A stretch of 64,000 bases of DNA from Asterella californica. Taxonomy: Eukaryota > Streptophyta > Marchantiopsida > Marchantiales > Aytoniaceae. Each line of letters begins with the position of its first letter. Positions within the stretch are counted from its first letter, which is position 1. A model generated the notes under the pieces. The model did no database searches, was not told the origin of the DNA, and saw only the letters and a program-made list of their open reading frames with translations. This document shows, one piece after another, positions 23,802 to 33,699 of this stretch. The stretch spans positions 4,340,001 to 4,404,000 of the forward strand of contig JAYKYS010000007.1 in NCBI GenBank assembly GCA_036924285.1. Reading direction: 5' to 3'. The position numbers and the translations under genes were made by a program.

Positions 23802-25493
23802 TCAAGACTCTTCAACTTCAGCTTCAAATTCATCTTCAACCTCCATTGAGTCTTCAGCTTCATCCTCAGTAAGCTCTGTAATGTTCTGGTCGTCCCCTCT
23901 CCTTCTAAAGAGCTTGATTCTCTTCCCTGCGACTGGTATCTTGAGCACTGCACCATCTAACTCTCTCAAAGAATATGTGGCATTATCATAAACTTCTAAC
24001 ACCACATAAGGTCCGAACCATCTCTTGGAAAACTTTCTGATAGCGCTATGCTGATTATCAAGACTACTATCATAGACTAACACCCAATCACCTTCCTTAA
24101 CTGGTTTGGGTCGTAATCTATGCGTCCTATCAAATCTGCCTTTATTTCTCTCTCTAGCAGTCTTTAACCTTTCCACAGCTTTGGCAACATCCTCAGGTCT
24201 TCGTTCTAACTGCTGGATCCTTAATGCAAGAAGATCCTCCGTACTTCTACCATCTTCCCATGGCAAAACATTCCAAGTAGGCACAACCTCCTCAATCGGC
24301 ATCACAGGTTTTTGCCCTAGTATCAACTCTGCTGGCATGTAACCTGTAACGGTACTATGAGTTGTACGATCTGCCCACAAAGCAAATGGTAACAGTCTAG
24401 GCCATTCACGGATCTTACCCTTGCAAGCTTTTACCAAAGCTTTGATGATTGGCGGATGACCTCTTTCGCTCTTGCCATTCCCTTCAGGATTGTAAGCAGT
24501 GGTTAACGCCAACTTGATTCCCAATCGCTTGAAGAATTCAACTACTTCTTGTGCATCCAGCTCACCCCTATCTGCAGTGATCTTTCCCACACACCCATAC
24601 CTACAAATAACATCTTCAAGTAGAAAGCGGCAGACACTAGCAGTGGTCTTCGTCCTCAGAGCACGACCTTCAACTTGGTTAGATAGATCTTCTCTAGCCA
24701 AGACTAGATACCTCATTTGTCCAAGTCCAAATGGCATAGTTACCAGATCAACTACCCATTTGTAATGAATGGCTAAAGGATAAGTAGGATGCAATCCATC
24801 ACGATGACGTACGTTGGAATACATCTGGCAGGGTATACAAGATGAAACAAACTGTACTACATCCTTATACATACCCTTCCACCAATACTTTTCCTTCATC
24901 TTGGCAAATGTAGCCCAAACTCCTCTATGACCAGCCCATAAACTCTCATGGAACTCCTTGATCAGCTTCTGCTGCGATTCTAGGTCACATACCACCCGCT
25001 GCGGTATACCTCCTTGTAGCTTAGGGCGCTTCCATAGATGTCCTCCATGTAAAAAGTAACCATAAGCTATCCTACGGATCCTCTTGAAATCTGCATCAGA
25101 CCAGCCTTCTTGCCTTTCCAGTGAACTCAAATAGCGCCCAAGATCCAACCACTCGCCATCATACATAGTTTCCTCAAAAAACTCCAACGAGGCTGCAAAA
25201 CAGCTTCTATCTCTTCTAGCAAGAGCACTAGAATAGAACTCTGTTCCCACATCTTCTTGATCATCTATCATTTCTTTCTCATCGTAATACCTAGCCCTTG
25301 ATAACATATCTGCCATAGGATTATCCTTCCCTGCAATATGTCTAAACTCTGGGTTCAAGGACTTGATATATGCTATCCACCTCAACATAGCAATATCTGG
25401 AGTTGTACAGCTAGTGATCATTCCCAAGAGAGGTAAACAATCTGTCTCCACAACCACAGGTGCTCCTATCAAGTATTCCTTGTCACTCTTCAT
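23802..25493 (-). CDS. Element C RNase H C-terminus and integrase
   Basis: A 563-codon open frame. Residues about 1-75 finish RNase H (VVETDCLPLLGMI, HIAGKDNPMADMLSRARYY). Integrase follows: zinc domain with FHESLWAGHRGVW and CIPCQM, catalytic core with KWVVDLVTMP (Asp), ITADRGELDAQEV (Asp) and AYNPEGNGKSERGHPP (Glu), then a helical linker. The C-terminal GPY module (KRWFGPYVVLEVYDNATYSL) is followed by a basic/acidic tail ending EDEAEDSMEVEDEFE. The DDE triad is complete. No chromodomain is visible. It would integrate element cDNA; upstream stops mean this copy probably cannot make it as part of the polyprotein. Confidence 0.9.
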   Translation of the reverse strand: MKSDKEYLIGAPVVVETDCLPLLGMITSCTTPDIAMLRWIAYIKSLNPEFRHIAGKDNPMADMLSRARYYDEKEMIDDQEDVGTEFYSSALARRDRSCFAASLEFFEETMYDGEWLDLGRYLSSLERQEGWSDADFKRIRRIAYGYFLHGGHLWKRPKLQGGIPQRVVCDLESQQKLIKEFHESLWAGHRGVWATFAKMKEKYWWKGMYKDVVQFVSSCIPCQMYSNVRHRDGLHPTYPLAIHYKWVVDLVTMPFGLGQMRYLVLAREDLSNQVEGRALRTKTTASVCRFLLEDVICRYGCVGKITADRGELDAQEVVEFFKRLGIKLALTTAYNPEGNGKSERGHPPIIKALVKACKGKIREWPRLLPFALWADRTTHSTVTGYMPAELILGQKPVMPIEEVVPTWNVLPWEDGRSTEDLLALRIQQLERRPEDVAKAVERLKTARERNKGRFDRTHRLRPKPVKEGDWVLVYDSSLDNQHSAIRKFSKRWFGPYVVLEVYDNATYSLRELDGAVLKIPVAGKRIKLFRRRGDDQNITELTEDEAEDSMEVEDEFEAEVEES

Positions 25494-25508
25494 CGCAGTA
25501 ACTACTCG

Positions 25509-27206
25509 TCATAGTTCTCTTTTTACCTGAGGGTAGTCTCTCTGCCGTGAACTTAACACCTTAGCTCCAAAACGCACCACATATCTATTTCCATCCTCAT
25601 CATCCTGTCCTACAGCCCATCCAATGCCAATAGGACTAGTATCAACAGTAATGATAACAGATCTGCCCAACTCATATGTTACCTTCCGGAGAGTTGGCGG
25701 TGAAGCCAAAAGATCCTTCAACTTCCTCATAGACTCGCTTTGCTCCTCTTGCCACTGAAATCTCTGCCCCTTCCTCAACAACTTGTACAATGGATCTGCT
25801 ACATGTGCAAAGTGTGGAATCCATATATGATAAAACACACATGCACCTAGAAACCTTCTCACCTCAGTAACCGATCCACATGTCTCCGTCATCCTTCGGA
25901 TGGCATCAACCTTGTTTGGACAAGGTTTCCGACCATAAGATCCACACAGATGTCCCACTATTAACACCTCCTGTTCTCCAAATACAGACTTTGCTCCTGA
26001 TAAAGTCAAATGAACCTCCTCTAGTCGACTCAGTATCTTATCACAATCAGCTATGTGATCTGCAACAAACTTACGGCACCCCCTCTGATCCTTTACCTCA
26101 TTCTTCTCCTCCTCAGCACACCCTTTGATCGGCACATCATCTAGGAACGGCATAGTTTTTTCAGGAATGAAATCCCTCAAAACTTTATTCATGCCATTCA
26201 TCATATGTGCTACAGAATTGGTAGCACCTTGTGGCAATGTGCACATCCTTAGTAACCCCAAAGGTGTCCTCATTGTAGTCAAGTCTCTACTTTCAGAGGA
26301 TAACTGAAACTGATCATAACCTGAATATAAGTCTCCCATGGAATAGATAGCACGACCAGCAAAAGCCTCTGCAAACTCGTCTACAATAGGTCCTATATCC
26401 ATATTCCTGATAGTTACCTTGTTAACTGGCTGCATATCTTGAATGAATCTCAAAGCTCCACTCTTCTTCGGAACAGTAAACCATCTGCTAGAATAGGGAG
26501 CTATAGATGGTTCCAAGATACCCATCCTAATCCTCTCATTGAGCAAGTCTATAAGCTTTGGTAGATGAGCTCTAGGCACAGGGATAGGACGTAGATTCTA
26601 AGGCACATGCGGTATAGTAAAGATTACCATAGGTGCAACCACACTTGGATCTACACATCCTACTTCATGTGACTCAAATGCAAACGCCTTACCATGCCTA
26701 GATAGCATCTCCCTGAAGCTCTTCTTCTCTTGCTCAGTAAGAAATCCATCACCTCCAATCCTCAGCTCCTTCAGTGTTGTTTCTGTGAACTGGTGCCCAA
26801 TTCTTCTCGGTCCTCTGAGCGTCGGTTCTCGTGCAGCTTGCTCCATCTTCTGATTGTAATCGAGTGGTAAAGGCAAAGCCACTGGTTTGACTTTCTTTGC
26901 CACTGACTTGTACTTGGTCTCCACATACACCTCTTGCCGATCTATAAACTTATCAATTACATCATAAAGCTCCTTGGAGCTCACTCTCACCACTCTATCT
27001 ACATCATCTATAGAACTTTCTACTATAGATTTCAACTCCCCTATAGTATCTACCAAATACTGCTCTTCAAACACTCCAGATATGTATTCATCTCCTGCTA
27101 ACTCTCCACTGTCCCACAAAGACTGCTGTACACACTTCACATGTTGCCTCTCAAACCTCTTCAGATTCTCAACCTTCCTATAACACACTGATCCACATGA
27201 AGTCAA
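25509..27206 (-). pseudogene. Element C reverse transcriptase
   Basis: A pre-RT segment (27206-26598) ends at TAG 26598-26600 where element B encodes Trp (PHVPWDLKPIP). RT then runs 26579-25509 with IRMGILEPSIAPYSSRWF, GALRFIQDMQPVNKVT, YSMGDLYSGYDQFQL, TLPQGATNSVAHM and the catalytic TMPFLDDVPIKG (FLDD codons 26136-26147), followed by LTLSGAKSVFG and a connection/RNase H start (VIITVDTSPIGIGWAVGQ). The PFLDDVP-K form recalls elements I associate with basidiomycete genomes as well as early plants. It ends at TGA 25509, probably a former Trp. Confidence 0.85.
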
Positions 27207-27265
27207 CCCTAAGAAGCTAGTGGATAAAGCTTCATGCTCTACTGGATCAGGCGAGAATCCTATCT

Positions 27266-28360
27266 CTACTGTACCGTTGAAGTCTCGCTCTTCAATGGTA
27301 CTCTGCCAAAACTCCTAGACTCTCTAAACTCCTGAGTAATCTTAGGTAGTGGACGGTCTCTCAAGCTGTCACGATTCCTCTCATGTTCTGCAGCAACGGT
27401 CAAAAACTGAACAGCTCTTTTGCCATCTCTACTACGTATCCTAGCATAAGCTGAACCATCATCCATAACTCGTGTCTCCATTCTAACAGCAGTAATGTAA
27501 GGCTGCCCTAGAATGATAGGATATGTTGACATGTCTTGCACAAAGAAATTCTGAACATCACTGATGTCACCCACAGTTACCTTGATGTTGGGACAAGCAC
27601 CATAGAGTTCTCCCCTCTGGTTGTTGGCAGCACGGATAAGCCATCCATGGTCGGTGTCAATAGGCCACCTCCCACGCTTGTACAGCTCCTTAGACATCAG
27701 ATTAATCTCTGAGCCGTGATCAATCAATGCCACCACAGGTTCCTCTAGATCTCCCAACTTCACCAAGGTCTCAGTGGTTGCTCTTGCCCAATGGTTGTGA
27801 GAGTAATGGCTCTTCTGCGATGCTTCCTCCTCATCTTCAAACCTCACGTGCTGATCTGATCTCCCCTATGATACTTGAGAGCAGTAACCAGCAATCTCAT
27901 CTTCCTCATCCTCCGACAGTTTGGTCCCTAGAGCGTTAAGCGTAGCTGCTTCACCCAAAATCTGACGTTTCCTCTTAATGATATCTATGATAACCTCATG
28001 GAACTCACGCTTTGCAATCCTAAGAATCTCACCCAAGGTAAACTCAACCTTCCCATTCAAGATACGATTCTCTAACACCTGCTTCAAGTCTGTAGCAATC
28101 TCAATGTCAGACTGAAGTTTATATGCAGGCATCTTACCCTTCTCCTTGCTTCTCTCCTTCTCCTTTGGTGTTGTAGGTGGTAGATCCTCCATAGTTTCCT
28201 CCCGAGTAGGTGTTGTCTCCTGCCTTGCATTTGGTCTAGCCCTTTCACTCCTTGTAGCAGGTCGTTTGGCTGTAGAAGCCTCACTTGCATCCTCCCTCCT
28301 GCGTTTTTCTTCTAGTACAGCTTCATGCTGACTTCTTGCAACATAAGCATGCACTGACAT
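27266..28360 (-). pseudogene. Element C gag-pro linker and retropepsin
   Basis: Continues the gag frame: 28360-27866 is a charged linker (AVLEEKRRREDASEAS, KEKERSKEKGK), then TAG at 27866-27868, then the protease (27847-27266). The active site reads ALIDHGSEINLMS near 27715, with His in place of the usual Ser/Thr after the catalytic Asp; element B shares this, so it is a family trait. STYPIILGQPYITAVRME and a MDDGSAYARI tail follow. The frame shifts near 27300. Confidence 0.8.
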
Positions 28361-28378
28361 AGTGTCTACAGGGTCATT

Positions 28379-29638
28379 TCATCCTGTAGTTTCTCTAATT
28401 GAGTTGCCAACCCTTCGTAGCACATCCTTGTCTAGCTCTGTTCTAGCTACGGACCGCACTACATCAGACCACAACCCAGCAGTCCCTTTCTCTCTCTCCA
28501 TCTCCACTTTCACTCCACAAGTAGCAGCATTCACAAGAGAAACAGCATGTGATGCTGATATTTCATTCACAAGTCTCTTCATACCACCCTTGCCAAAGTT
28601 GGTTCCCAACATCATCCCAGTCTCTCTCAGATGGATCTTACCATCTTTGAAGAAGATAAGATCCTTCCTCAATGCATCTGAAAACTCCCCACAATCTCTT
28701 CTTACATGGTCTAGGCTATCACACCATATACAACGATGAACAAAGCCTTCTCTCATCTGAGGTCTCTGCATAGCAGGCTGTACATTCTGCTCCTTCTCTT
28801 CTAATCTAGTGAGCTTAAGCTTAAGCTCCTTCATACCCTTAATCAACTCATCAAGCGGTGAGTCTTCCTCTCTAGCAATTACCAAAGCGGGCTTAGTAGG
28901 CAACTGCTTGACAGGAATTATCAGAGGTGCTGCTTCACTTACCACCACCTTGTCCCTTCTTCTCTGTCTCTTGGCCAGCAAAGAAACAGCCTCTTCGACC
29001 TCCTTCCAATCAGTCTTCAATCCTCTCTCCTCACTCTTGTCTTCTAGCAACAGCTCAAGCTTCTCCTGAATAGTCACGTCCGCTGCTTGTAGGAAAAGCT
29101 CTGTCTTCTCCACCTCTAGTGTAAGCTTTTCTGTCCTAGAAAGCTGAGCATACTGACGATCAAACTCCCTTAACAACTCATTTACAGACAAACCTTTGTT
29201 AGGTTTAACCACCCACTCCAAGAACGTTCTCTTGGTCACCCTCTCTGAATCTTCAGTGTAATACTCCTCCTTCAAAGCGCGCATAAAGCTCTCCCAACTC
29301 TGTCCTTGCTGCTGCTTGAGCTCCTTCACACGCCCACGAATCTCAGGGACAACAGCAAGCTCAAAGTTCTCCACCATCTCCTTCTCAGGCACCTTGTTCA
29401 CCTCCATCTCCCTGGCATAGTATCGCACATACTTGGAAATATCTGTACCCTTGAACTGGTCCATCTGGTGCACCACAGATTGCAACGCCTTGGTTGCTAA
29501 AACCTCCTTCCTCTCTGTGCTCTGCTGCTGCTGCATAAACATGGAAAAAGCTTGGAACATCTTCATCGTAGCAGCATCAAACTGAACAGGTTGCTGAGCA
29601 GCAGCAGCACCTCCACTTGATGATCCTTGGTTGGCCAT
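28379..29638 (-). CDS. Element C gag protein
   Basis: 419 codons from ATG 29638 to an in-frame TGA at 28379-28381, which probably interrupts a gag-pol polyprotein that continues in the same frame. The N-terminus is Ser/Gly/Ala/Gln-rich (about residues 1-60). Next comes a helical gag domain with DISKYVRYYAREMEV and WESFMRALKEEYYTEDSERV, a coiled region (LIKGMKELKLKLTRLEEKE), and one zinc knuckle, CIWCDSLDHVRRDC, of an unusual CX2CX4HX4C form with Asp-Ser in the loop. The role is nucleocapsid/capsid formation. The close homologue in element B shares all blocks. Confidence 0.88.
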   Translation of the reverse strand: MANQGSSSGGAAAAQQPVQFDAATMKMFQAFSMFMQQQQSTERKEVLATKALQSVVHQMDQFKGTDISKYVRYYAREMEVNKVPEKEMVENFELAVVPEIRGRVKELKQQQGQSWESFMRALKEEYYTEDSERVTKRTFLEWVVKPNKGLSVNELLREFDRQYAQLSRTEKLTLEVEKTELFLQAADVTIQEKLELLLEDKSEERGLKTDWKEVEEAVSLLAKRQRRRDKVVVSEAAPLIIPVKQLPTKPALVIAREEDSPLDELIKGMKELKLKLTRLEEKEQNVQPAMQRPQMREGFVHRCIWCDSLDHVRRDCGEFSDALRKDLIFFKDGKIHLRETGMMLGTNFGKGGMKRLVNEISASHAVSLVNAATCGVKVEMEREKGTAGLWSDVVRSVARTELDKDVLRRVGNSIRETTG

Positions 29639-29683
29639 GATATCTGATCCTGTAACACTCTCAAGAAAACTCCCACCCTAGGT

Positions 29684-29703
29684 GTTTCACGTCGAGTTCA
29701 CCA
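29684..29703 (-). other. Possible element C primer binding site
   Basis: On the minus strand TGGTGAACTCGACGTGAAAC begins 11 nt inside the 5' LTR. It starts with TGG, complementary to a tRNA CCA end. The gap to the LTR is longer than usual and I could not assign the tRNA. Confidence 0.3.
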
Positions 29704-29714
29704 AAAAGAGAGTA

Positions 29715-31089
29715 TGTCAGAGTGTGATCCGTCTACCTAGGAAAGCGCCGGGCTTCTGGCTGTGGTTGTTTACTCAAGAGGTTGGCTTTCAGGTCACAAC
29801 AGGAGCTATAAACACTCACACAGGAGTGTAGGATCCTCTGATATGCTCAAAAAGTGAAATTTAGGTCTCACTGGTAGTAATAGGTTTAAGCGGTGAAATT
29901 TGACACTCAAAGAGAGGAAAACTATGAAGGTTTAGACCTCTAAACTTCCCCTACATGCAAATGAGGTACTACTGAACTCACGACGAAGTTTCAACCTGAG
30001 ATCAAATTCTGACACGGAGATATGAACAGAAAAGTTCTGGATAAGAGAATTATGGCAATTTCTGGTACCTAGACAGCTATTCAGACATAGAACAGAGAAT
30101 TGGCTCGATGAATTTCAAATCTTCTCACAGTATTTGAAGTCTACAGGATGCTGAACATCCCTGTGAAGTTGGGACTCCTGAATGTTTGTAGAACTCCAGA
30201 TCTCCTTCTCTAAAGTCGCTGCTCTAGATTAAGAGCTTTTCAGACCCCCTCTGCTTCAGCGGCCGCCCTGAATTACTCAATTAATCAAATGATTTGAAAC
30301 TTTTTGGACAGTCGTAGCCCTCCTGACAGTGAACGCAACCACGAAGTTTTGAAGTGATTTCCTCAATTCTGCTGCAATTGGCACCGAAAACCCCAAAATC
30401 AACAAAAGTGACGCAGTTTTTGCACAATCCGAACTTCAATTGGGCATAACTCCTTGTTTATTGATCCAAATCGAGCAAAAAATTCACTGACAGTGCTTGG
30501 CACAACGAGCTCTCTCTTCCTGTGTTCTCAGATTTCGAAGATACCTCACCAAATGCTCGAACTCTCCTCTAGAGCTCTGTTTCTAAACTTAGAGTTTTAC
30601 AAAAGACAAAAATGGACCAATGGGAGTTCATAGTTCCACTTGACTGTCCTTTTGTGCCTTAAACTACCTGGTAATTTATCTACACTCATAGGCTACCACG
30701 TCAAGCCCCCTAGAGTGCCAGCGTAATACTTAAACTACCTAAAACGACACGTAGCCCCGAAAAATAACTTAAATCAGCTAGAAAGCGTGCATGGGCGACA
30801 AGTAGGTACAACCCATGAGCTCAAACCCCTATCAGCATGGAAACCCTAAGTTATGTACATTGAACGTCATAGACAAGTAAGAAGTCACTTGCACAAGCGC
30901 ACAAATGCTTGAACAAGACAACTAACATACTATCAGCCTGCTAGGACTCAAAATAGTGTTAACACCATATGCAAAGGTGTCAAACATATACATAATAAAG
31001 GACTAGAAGTAATATGAGCTAACTTCTAGAACTACCAAACCTAAGCGTCGGAGTAGAAGTCAAGCATGTAGCCGCCAAATGGCGCGACA
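29715..31089 (-). repeat. Element C 5' LTR
   Basis: A 1375-bp LTR starting TGTCAGAGTGTG (one A for G against the other copy) and ending GGCGCGACA. Its near identity to 22379-23754 dates the insertion as recent. Confidence 0.92.
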
Positions 31090-31395
31090 GCGTGCATGGG
31101 CGACAAGTAAGTACAACCCATGAGCTCAAACCCCTATCAGCATGGAAACCCTAAGTTATGTACATTGAACGTCATAGACAAGTAAGAAGTCACTTGCACA
31201 AGCGCACAAATGCTTGAACAAGATAACTAACATACTATCAGCCTACTAGGACTCAAAATAGTGTTAACACCGTATGCAAAGGTGTCAAACATATACATAA
31301 AGGACTAGAAGTAATATGAGCTAACTTCTAGAACTACCAAACCTAAGCGTCGGAGTAGAAGTCAAGCATGTAGCCGCCAAGTAGCGCTACAACGT

Positions 31396-32800
31396 GGAAG
31401 GGTTTGTTCCAACACTTGGAGGGACCGCCGATGGACGATTATCATGAATTCAGGCGAGATTACAGTGTTGAGATCGAGTTGTGGAGACAACATTGGTCTC
31501 CCAACTACGTTTCTATCACTACTAGCGCAGTTTCAGGAGGCGTAGCACCTGCGAGTTCGGGTGCCAGTAGCAGTGATACATCCACAGGTGGCGGTGTACC
31601 AGCGGTGCGTCCACAAGTAGTGGAGCAGGTGGTAGTGTGAGCAGGATACCACCAGGGTTTAACCCTGTGGTTAAGTTCTTCCAATGTTTGAGGAAGAACT
31701 ATCAGAGTGTGCGGACCGACAAGTTGAGGAGTTTGCAAGAGTTCCAGCGGAAGAATGGAGAGAGCCAACGCGAAGCGTTTACGCGCATGAGGCGGTTGAT
31801 CATCGTTACCCAAAGGGTGACGGAAGCACAGGCAGTCCAGTTCTGGTATGAGATACTAGACAAGGAGCTGCGTAGGAGAGTTAGAGATGCTACTCTCCTT
31901 AGAGATACCGCTTCGACGTTGGCAGTCGTCTTTGACCTGGCTGAGCGGATTGAGCTCAACATGGTGGAGGAGAGGGTGGTGGTTGCCGGATTCGGCAAGG
32001 AGACACCACATGGAGTGACCACCTCTTCTCGAGGATCACAGGCTACGCAACAGCGTGATGGTGGTGGTGGTGGTAAGGATCGTGTAGAGCAATCACGATC
32101 CCAGGGAGGTGTTGGAGGATCTGGTGGACAGAAGCCCATGTCGTCCTTCTCTATCCAGCAGCAAGCGGGTCCTTGCTGGACGTGTGATGATCCTCATCAG
32201 CAGAAAGACTGTCCACAGAGGAGAGGTTATGAGACGTCGGAGACGTCTCAAGCAGTACATAGACAATGTGAGCATTGCGGACGATCTGGTCACAGTAGTG
32301 ACCACCTCTTCTCGAGGATCACAGGCTACGCAACAGCGTGGTGGTGGTGGTGGTAAGGATCGTGTAGAGTAGTCACGATCTCAGAGAGGTGTTGGAGGAT
32401 CTGATGGGCAGAAGCTCATGTCGTCCTTCTCTAGCCAGCAGCAAGCGGGTCCTTGCTGGACGTGTGATGGTCCTCATCAGCAGAAGGACTGTCCACAGAG
32501 GAGAGGTTATGAGACGTCGGGGACGTCTCAAGCAGTACATAGGCAATGTGAGCATTGCGGACGACCTGGTCACAGTAGTGACCGTTGTTTTGATCTCCAT
32601 CCTGAGTTGCACAAGGGAAGACTGATCGTGGACGAGACGGAGGAGCTCAAGGAGGCCATGGTGGTCGAGCTGGAGGTAGAGGTCCAGCACTTGAGAAAGG
32701 ACCGGTCGGTCCACCGCCTGCTACGACGTCAGAAGCCGGTATGGCTGCTCGGATTGAGCAGTTGGAGCAGAGGATAGCTAGTATGGCTATGGCTCAGCGG
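31396..32800 (+). pseudogene. Element D gag, 3' segment with zinc knuckles
   Basis: The gag domain continues (YHEFRRDYSVEIELWR) to a frame change near 31638, then LRKNYQSVRTDKLRSLQEF and a helical capsid-like region, a Gly-rich linker, and two CCHC-type knuckles: CWTCDDPHQQKDC and CEHCGRSGHSSD. A 283-bp tandem duplication (32014-32580) repeats the linker and knuckles and shifts the frame. The second copy has the better knuckle, CEHCGRPGHSSDRC. A helical segment with RIEQLEQRIASMAMAQ follows near 32760. The product would bind and package element RNA. This copy is broken. Confidence 0.8.
32014..32580 (+). repeat. 283-bp tandem duplication inside element D gag
   Basis: AGTGACCACCTCTTCTCGAG starts at 32014 and again at 32297. 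The copies share the GGTGGTGGTGG stretch and both zinc-knuckle sequences, with a few substitutions. Because 283 is not a multiple of three, the duplication is frame-breaking. Confidence 0.9.
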
Positions 32801-33015
32801 AGATAAGGTGGAACAGAGGTTTCCACGTCTTACGAAGAAGAAGGAGGTGACTTCGACTTCATGGCTGGCGTGGCGCAGATTGAGACATCTGCGGCAGTGA
32901 CTAGAGGTGCAGTACGTGTCTCTGAGCCACGAGGTGCGTCAGTGGAGTTGGATCCAGAACGCGGAGAGGCTGGTAGACAGGCCAGGCTTCCTCAGTTGTT
33001 CACATTACGGAGGCG

Positions 33016-33675
33016 TTGAGGACCACATCTATGGTTCCTAAACAACCTACCGATGATGCAATAGAGTTGAAGGCATCGACATCCAGGAGTGTATGTGATG
33101 TGAGTCCACCCTTGACGTCTGTGGATGCGACGTCGAATTCGATGTTGAGGACGGCTACAGCAGTTTTGCGAGCCTCACTATTCTCAGCCACGGATATGAG
33201 GGCATTGGGAGTCAACTTGGCTCCAGTGTTCCAGTTGGCGACCACGCTCAGTGAGAGCGAGGATGTAGTTACCTCTAGTGCTGAAGTAGTTCAGCGAGAG
33301 ACGGTAGACGTGTCCATGGAGTCAAGGATCAGGGCAACTACCAGTGGTACTTGGCAAGCGATGACTGCTAGGTTATATGAGTTACCAGCTAGGCCGACGA
33401 TTGACCGTGCTGGTTTGGCACCAGGTGTGGTGTTGTTGGACAATAGAAGTGGTATCTTCTGTTTGGTGGTACCTTCAGGGAAAGTGTATCGACCTCAGAA
33501 GGTCTTGTTAGACTCTGGAGTCCAACCATTGATGTTGGGAAAGGCGGCGTGTATTGGTTTGGGTCTAAAGAAGTCCAAGGTGGAGAGATGTCCATTCCAG
33601 TTGCAGACATCTCTAGGGGGATCAGGAGGTACGGCTCTACACATGACATGTGAGATGTTGACGGTGAGAGTTTGA
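33016..33675 (+). pseudogene. Element D gag-pol linker and retropepsin N-terminal part
   Basis: A 219-codon frame with a Ser/Thr-rich linker and then the aspartic protease core: VLLDSGVQPLMLG, with the catalytic D-S-G codons at 33511-33519. It stops at TGA 33673-33675. The rest of the protease (SYDVLVGGAVLYLVGF, typical of the retropepsin C-terminal loop) is in the same frame just after, at the start of the methyltransferase ORF. One nonsense codon therefore separates the two parts. Confidence 0.75.
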
Positions 33676-33699
33676 CCAGATCACCCCACGGATGGCTCT

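Larger units (their letters stand above)
22379..31089 (-). mobile_element. Element C: young, nearly complete Ty3/gypsy retrotransposon
   Basis: Bounded by two LTRs with termini TGTCG...CGACA and flanked by the 4-bp duplication GCGT (22375-22378 and 31090-31093). Internal minus-strand order is gag, protease, RT, RNase H, integrase. The polyprotein is one frame from 29638 to about 27300, then one frameshift, then one frame to 23802, with only four in-frame stops (TGA 28379-28381, TAG 27866-27868, TAG 26598-26600, TGA 25509-25511). By eye the LTRs differ at only about four positions over 1.37 kb, so insertion was recent. RT before integrase and the GPY-type integrase C-terminus place it in Ty3/gypsy. 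Confidence 0.92.
21304..31391 (-). mobile_element. Solo LTR of the C family inside element D gag (itself interrupted by element C)
   Basis: The left part is 21304-22378 (starts TGTCGGAGTGTGATCCG) and the right part 31090-31391 (ends AGTAGCGCTACA). Together they give one LTR of about 1.37 kb. The target duplication ACGT is at 21300-21303 and 31392-31395, and excision restores the gag frame. It is visibly more diverged from element C's LTRs than those are from each other. Same orientation as C. Confidence 0.9.
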
